Shown: piece after piece, positions 5,505-6,676 of the stretch
Layout: every line of letters begins with the position of its first letter
Numbering within the stretch: position 1 is the first letter of the stretch
Source of the DNA: Caldilineaceae bacterium
Lineage (GTDB): Bacteria > Chloroflexota > Anaerolineae > Caldilineales > Caldilineaceae
Length of the DNA: 6,676 nucleotides
NCBI GenBank assembly: GCA_024643705.1
Contig: JAHEML010000220.1
Coordinates: forward strand, 1 to 6,676
Direction: 5' to 3'
Notes under the pieces: generated by a model
Databases searched by the model: none
What the model saw: the letters and a program-made list of their open reading frames with translations, nothing else
Told to the model about the DNA's origin: nothing
Translations under genes and position numbers: made by a program

Positions 5505-6398
5505 TTACCCTTTGATACCAGTGAGAGCGATGCCCTGTACAAATGTCTTTTGGAGGAAGAAAAAGAGGAGAATGATCGGCAGGGTAATCAGAACCGAAGC
5601 CGCCATGAGCAGCCCCCACTCCCGGCCATATTGGGAACTGTATTCGTAGAGGCCAAGAGAGAGCACGTAGAGCTTTTGATTGCTCAGGTAGATCAACGGC
5701 CCCAAATAATCCCGCCAGCGTGCGATAAACTCAAAGATCGCGACTGTTGCCAGGGCTGCTTTGGCCAGGGGCAGGATCACTGACCAATAGATGCGGATTT
5801 CGGTGGCCCCGTCCATGCGCGCCGCTTCGGATAGCTCCATGGGGATGCTCATGAAAAATTGACGGAGGAGAAAGATATAAAGTGCGCTGCCAAAGAAGTG
5901 GGGCACGATCAGCGGGCGAAAGTCGCCAACCCATCCAATGTTTTTGAAGACAAGAAACAGGGGGATCAGCGTGACCTGAAAGGGCAGCATCAGCGTGGCA
6001 ACAGTCAGGATAAAGAGGAAGTTGCGCCCCGGCCAGGGAATCCGTGCCAGGCTGTAGGCTACCAATGAACAAGAGAGCAGCGCACCAAATGTAGCCGAGA
6101 CGGCGATGATAACCGTGTTGCGTAGATAGAGGAAGAATGTGATGTAGGTAACCGTGTTGGGATAGTTGGCCCAGTTGAAGGGGTTGGGAATCCAGATGGG
6201 CGGATAGGCATACAATTGCTGATCTGTTTTGAGAGACGTGGAGAGCATCCACAAAAAGGGCAACATAAAAACGAACGCGATAGGGATGAGGCTTGTGTGG
6301 ATGAGTATGCTGCGGATTCCGCCGCGAATCCGCTTTCGGATCAGGCGATTGCGGGCTGCGCTCGCGTTTGCAGTTGCTTTGTCGGTGGTTATAGCCAT
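5505..6398 (-). CDS. Sugar ABC transporter permease, MalG/UgpE type (CUT1 family)
   Basis: A complete 297-residue integral membrane protein, the second permease subunit of a CUT1 carbohydrate ABC importer. The N-terminus is basic (residues 18-29), followed by about six hydrophobic segments near 31-52, 94-118, 126-151, 162-182, 205-224 and 262-283. The cytoplasmic EAA loop that contacts the ATPase is clear: MELSEAARMDGA at 187-198, with the conserved L-P near 209-210. The C-terminus QKTFVQGIALTGIKG is close to the family ending. The ATG at 6398 is the earliest possible start because an in-frame TAG lies two codons upstream (6402-6404). Its Shine-Dalgarno is poor, so translation may depend partly on the upstream permease. 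Neighbours are the partner permease upstream and a sugar-type oxidoreductase downstream, which fits import followed by catabolism. The substrate is unknown, with a sugar or sugar derivative likely. The family call is very secure. Confidence 0.95.
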   Translation of the reverse strand: MAITTDKATANASAARNRLIRKRIRGGIRSILIHTSLIPIAFVFMLPFLWMLSTSLKTDQQLYAYPPIWIPNPFNWANYPNTVTYITFFLYLRNTVIIAVSATFGALLSCSLVAYSLARIPWPGRNFLFILTVATLMLPFQVTLIPLFLVFKNIGWVGDFRPLIVPHFFGSALYIFLLRQFFMSIPMELSEAARMDGATEIRIYWSVILPLAKAALATVAIFEFIARWRDYLGPLIYLSNQKLYVLSLGLYEYSSQYGREWGLLMAASVLITLPIILLFFFLQKTFVQGIALTGIKG

Positions 6399-6479
6399 TG
6401 TCTATCACATTTCTTTGTAATTGTTTACGAAGTGGGGGAATCCGGCACGCTCGTCAGGATCGGTGGACCCTTCGGTCCC

Positions 6480-6676
6480 TTATGCATTCTCGCCGCCGGC
6501 ATAGAAAACCCATAGCCGCGCAGAGCGGAAAATGATCAGGGTGATCAGGAGCGCTACCATGAAGAGAAGCCAGGCCAATGCCGAGGCGTATCCCATATTA
6601 AAGTATTGGAACGCATTCTTGTATAGATAGATTGAATAGAACAAGAGGCTACCCGCCGGGAAGCCTGTACCACCGG
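6480..6676 (-). CDS. Sugar ABC transporter permease, MalF/UgpA type (3' end only)
   Basis: Only the last 64 codons, ending in TAA, are inside the window; the 5' part lies beyond base 6676. The visible peptide starts GGTGFPAGSLLFYSIYLYKN, followed by a segment containing AFQYFNMGYASALAW and then a hydrophobic helix (about visible residues 30-49) ending at an arginine and a short polar tail. A Gly-Gly-x-Gly loop, a Y-x-A-F-x-Y-F-x-M-G-Y-A-S-A stretch and one last transmembrane helix are the usual C-terminus of the first permease subunit of CUT1 carbohydrate importers (MalF/UgpA-like). It would pair in the inner membrane with the permease encoded next. The EAA loop that docks the ATPase lies outside the window. 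The downstream gap to the next start is 81 bases. The transported sugar cannot be told from this fragment. Confidence 0.88.
   Translation of the reverse strand, partial: GGTGFPAGSLLFYSIYLYKNAFQYFNMGYASALAWLLFMVALLITLIIFRSARLWVFYAGGENA

Noticed and set aside
6465..6478. Small hairpin GGACC/GGTCC with a four-base loop directly after the first permease stop, as a terminator.
   Set aside because: Only five base pairs and no T-run. Termination here would cut the two permease subunits apart, and chance is a sufficient explanation.

Overview
All supported genes in this 6.7 kb window lie on the minus strand, so transcription runs from base 6676 towards base 1. The DNA is moderately GC-rich and densely coded, with Shine-Dalgarno sites of the AGGA/GGAG type, so it is bacterial. 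No rRNA, tRNA, phage, IS or CRISPR element is visible. The gene mix (CUT1 sugar ABC permeases, a Gfo/Idh/MocA oxidoreductase and a mandelate-racemase-type enolase-superfamily enzyme) together with a small imperfect intergenic repeat resembles heterotrophic Chloroflexota. That is an impression from gene content only, and no marker gene fixes the taxon.

Upstream half (6676 to 2868): a carbohydrate or sugar-acid uptake and catabolism module. It contains the 3' end of a MalF/UgpA-type permease (cut by the window edge), a complete MalG/UgpE-type permease, a Gfo/Idh/MocA NAD(P)-dependent oxidoreductase and an enolase-superfamily acid-sugar dehydratase, racemase or cycloisomerase. The spacers are 81, 93 and 177 bases. 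They hold no gene and no convincing promoter or terminator. The ATPase and the solute-binding protein of the transporter are not in the window.

Boundary (2750 to 2867): a 118-base spacer with four copies of the heptamer ACGCTGA/TCAGCGT, two in each orientation. The central pair forms a perfect 15-bp inverted repeat with a 9-base loop.

Downstream half (2749 to 107): a very tight four-gene cassette joined by 4-base and 1-base overlaps (ATGA, TAATG, TAATG). It encodes a small HEAT-like protein, a class I SAM-dependent methyltransferase, a protein I assign to the MEMO1 (AmmeMemoRadiSam B-like) metal-binding family, and a GNAT N-acetyltransferase. The genes look translationally coupled, which suggests one pathway or complex, but the substrate cannot be read from the sequence. 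The MEMO homologue sits without AMMECR1 or radical-SAM partners in the window and next to two group-transfer enzymes. This is the most interesting part of the window. Bases 1 to 106 beyond the last gene hold two small hairpins and no gene.
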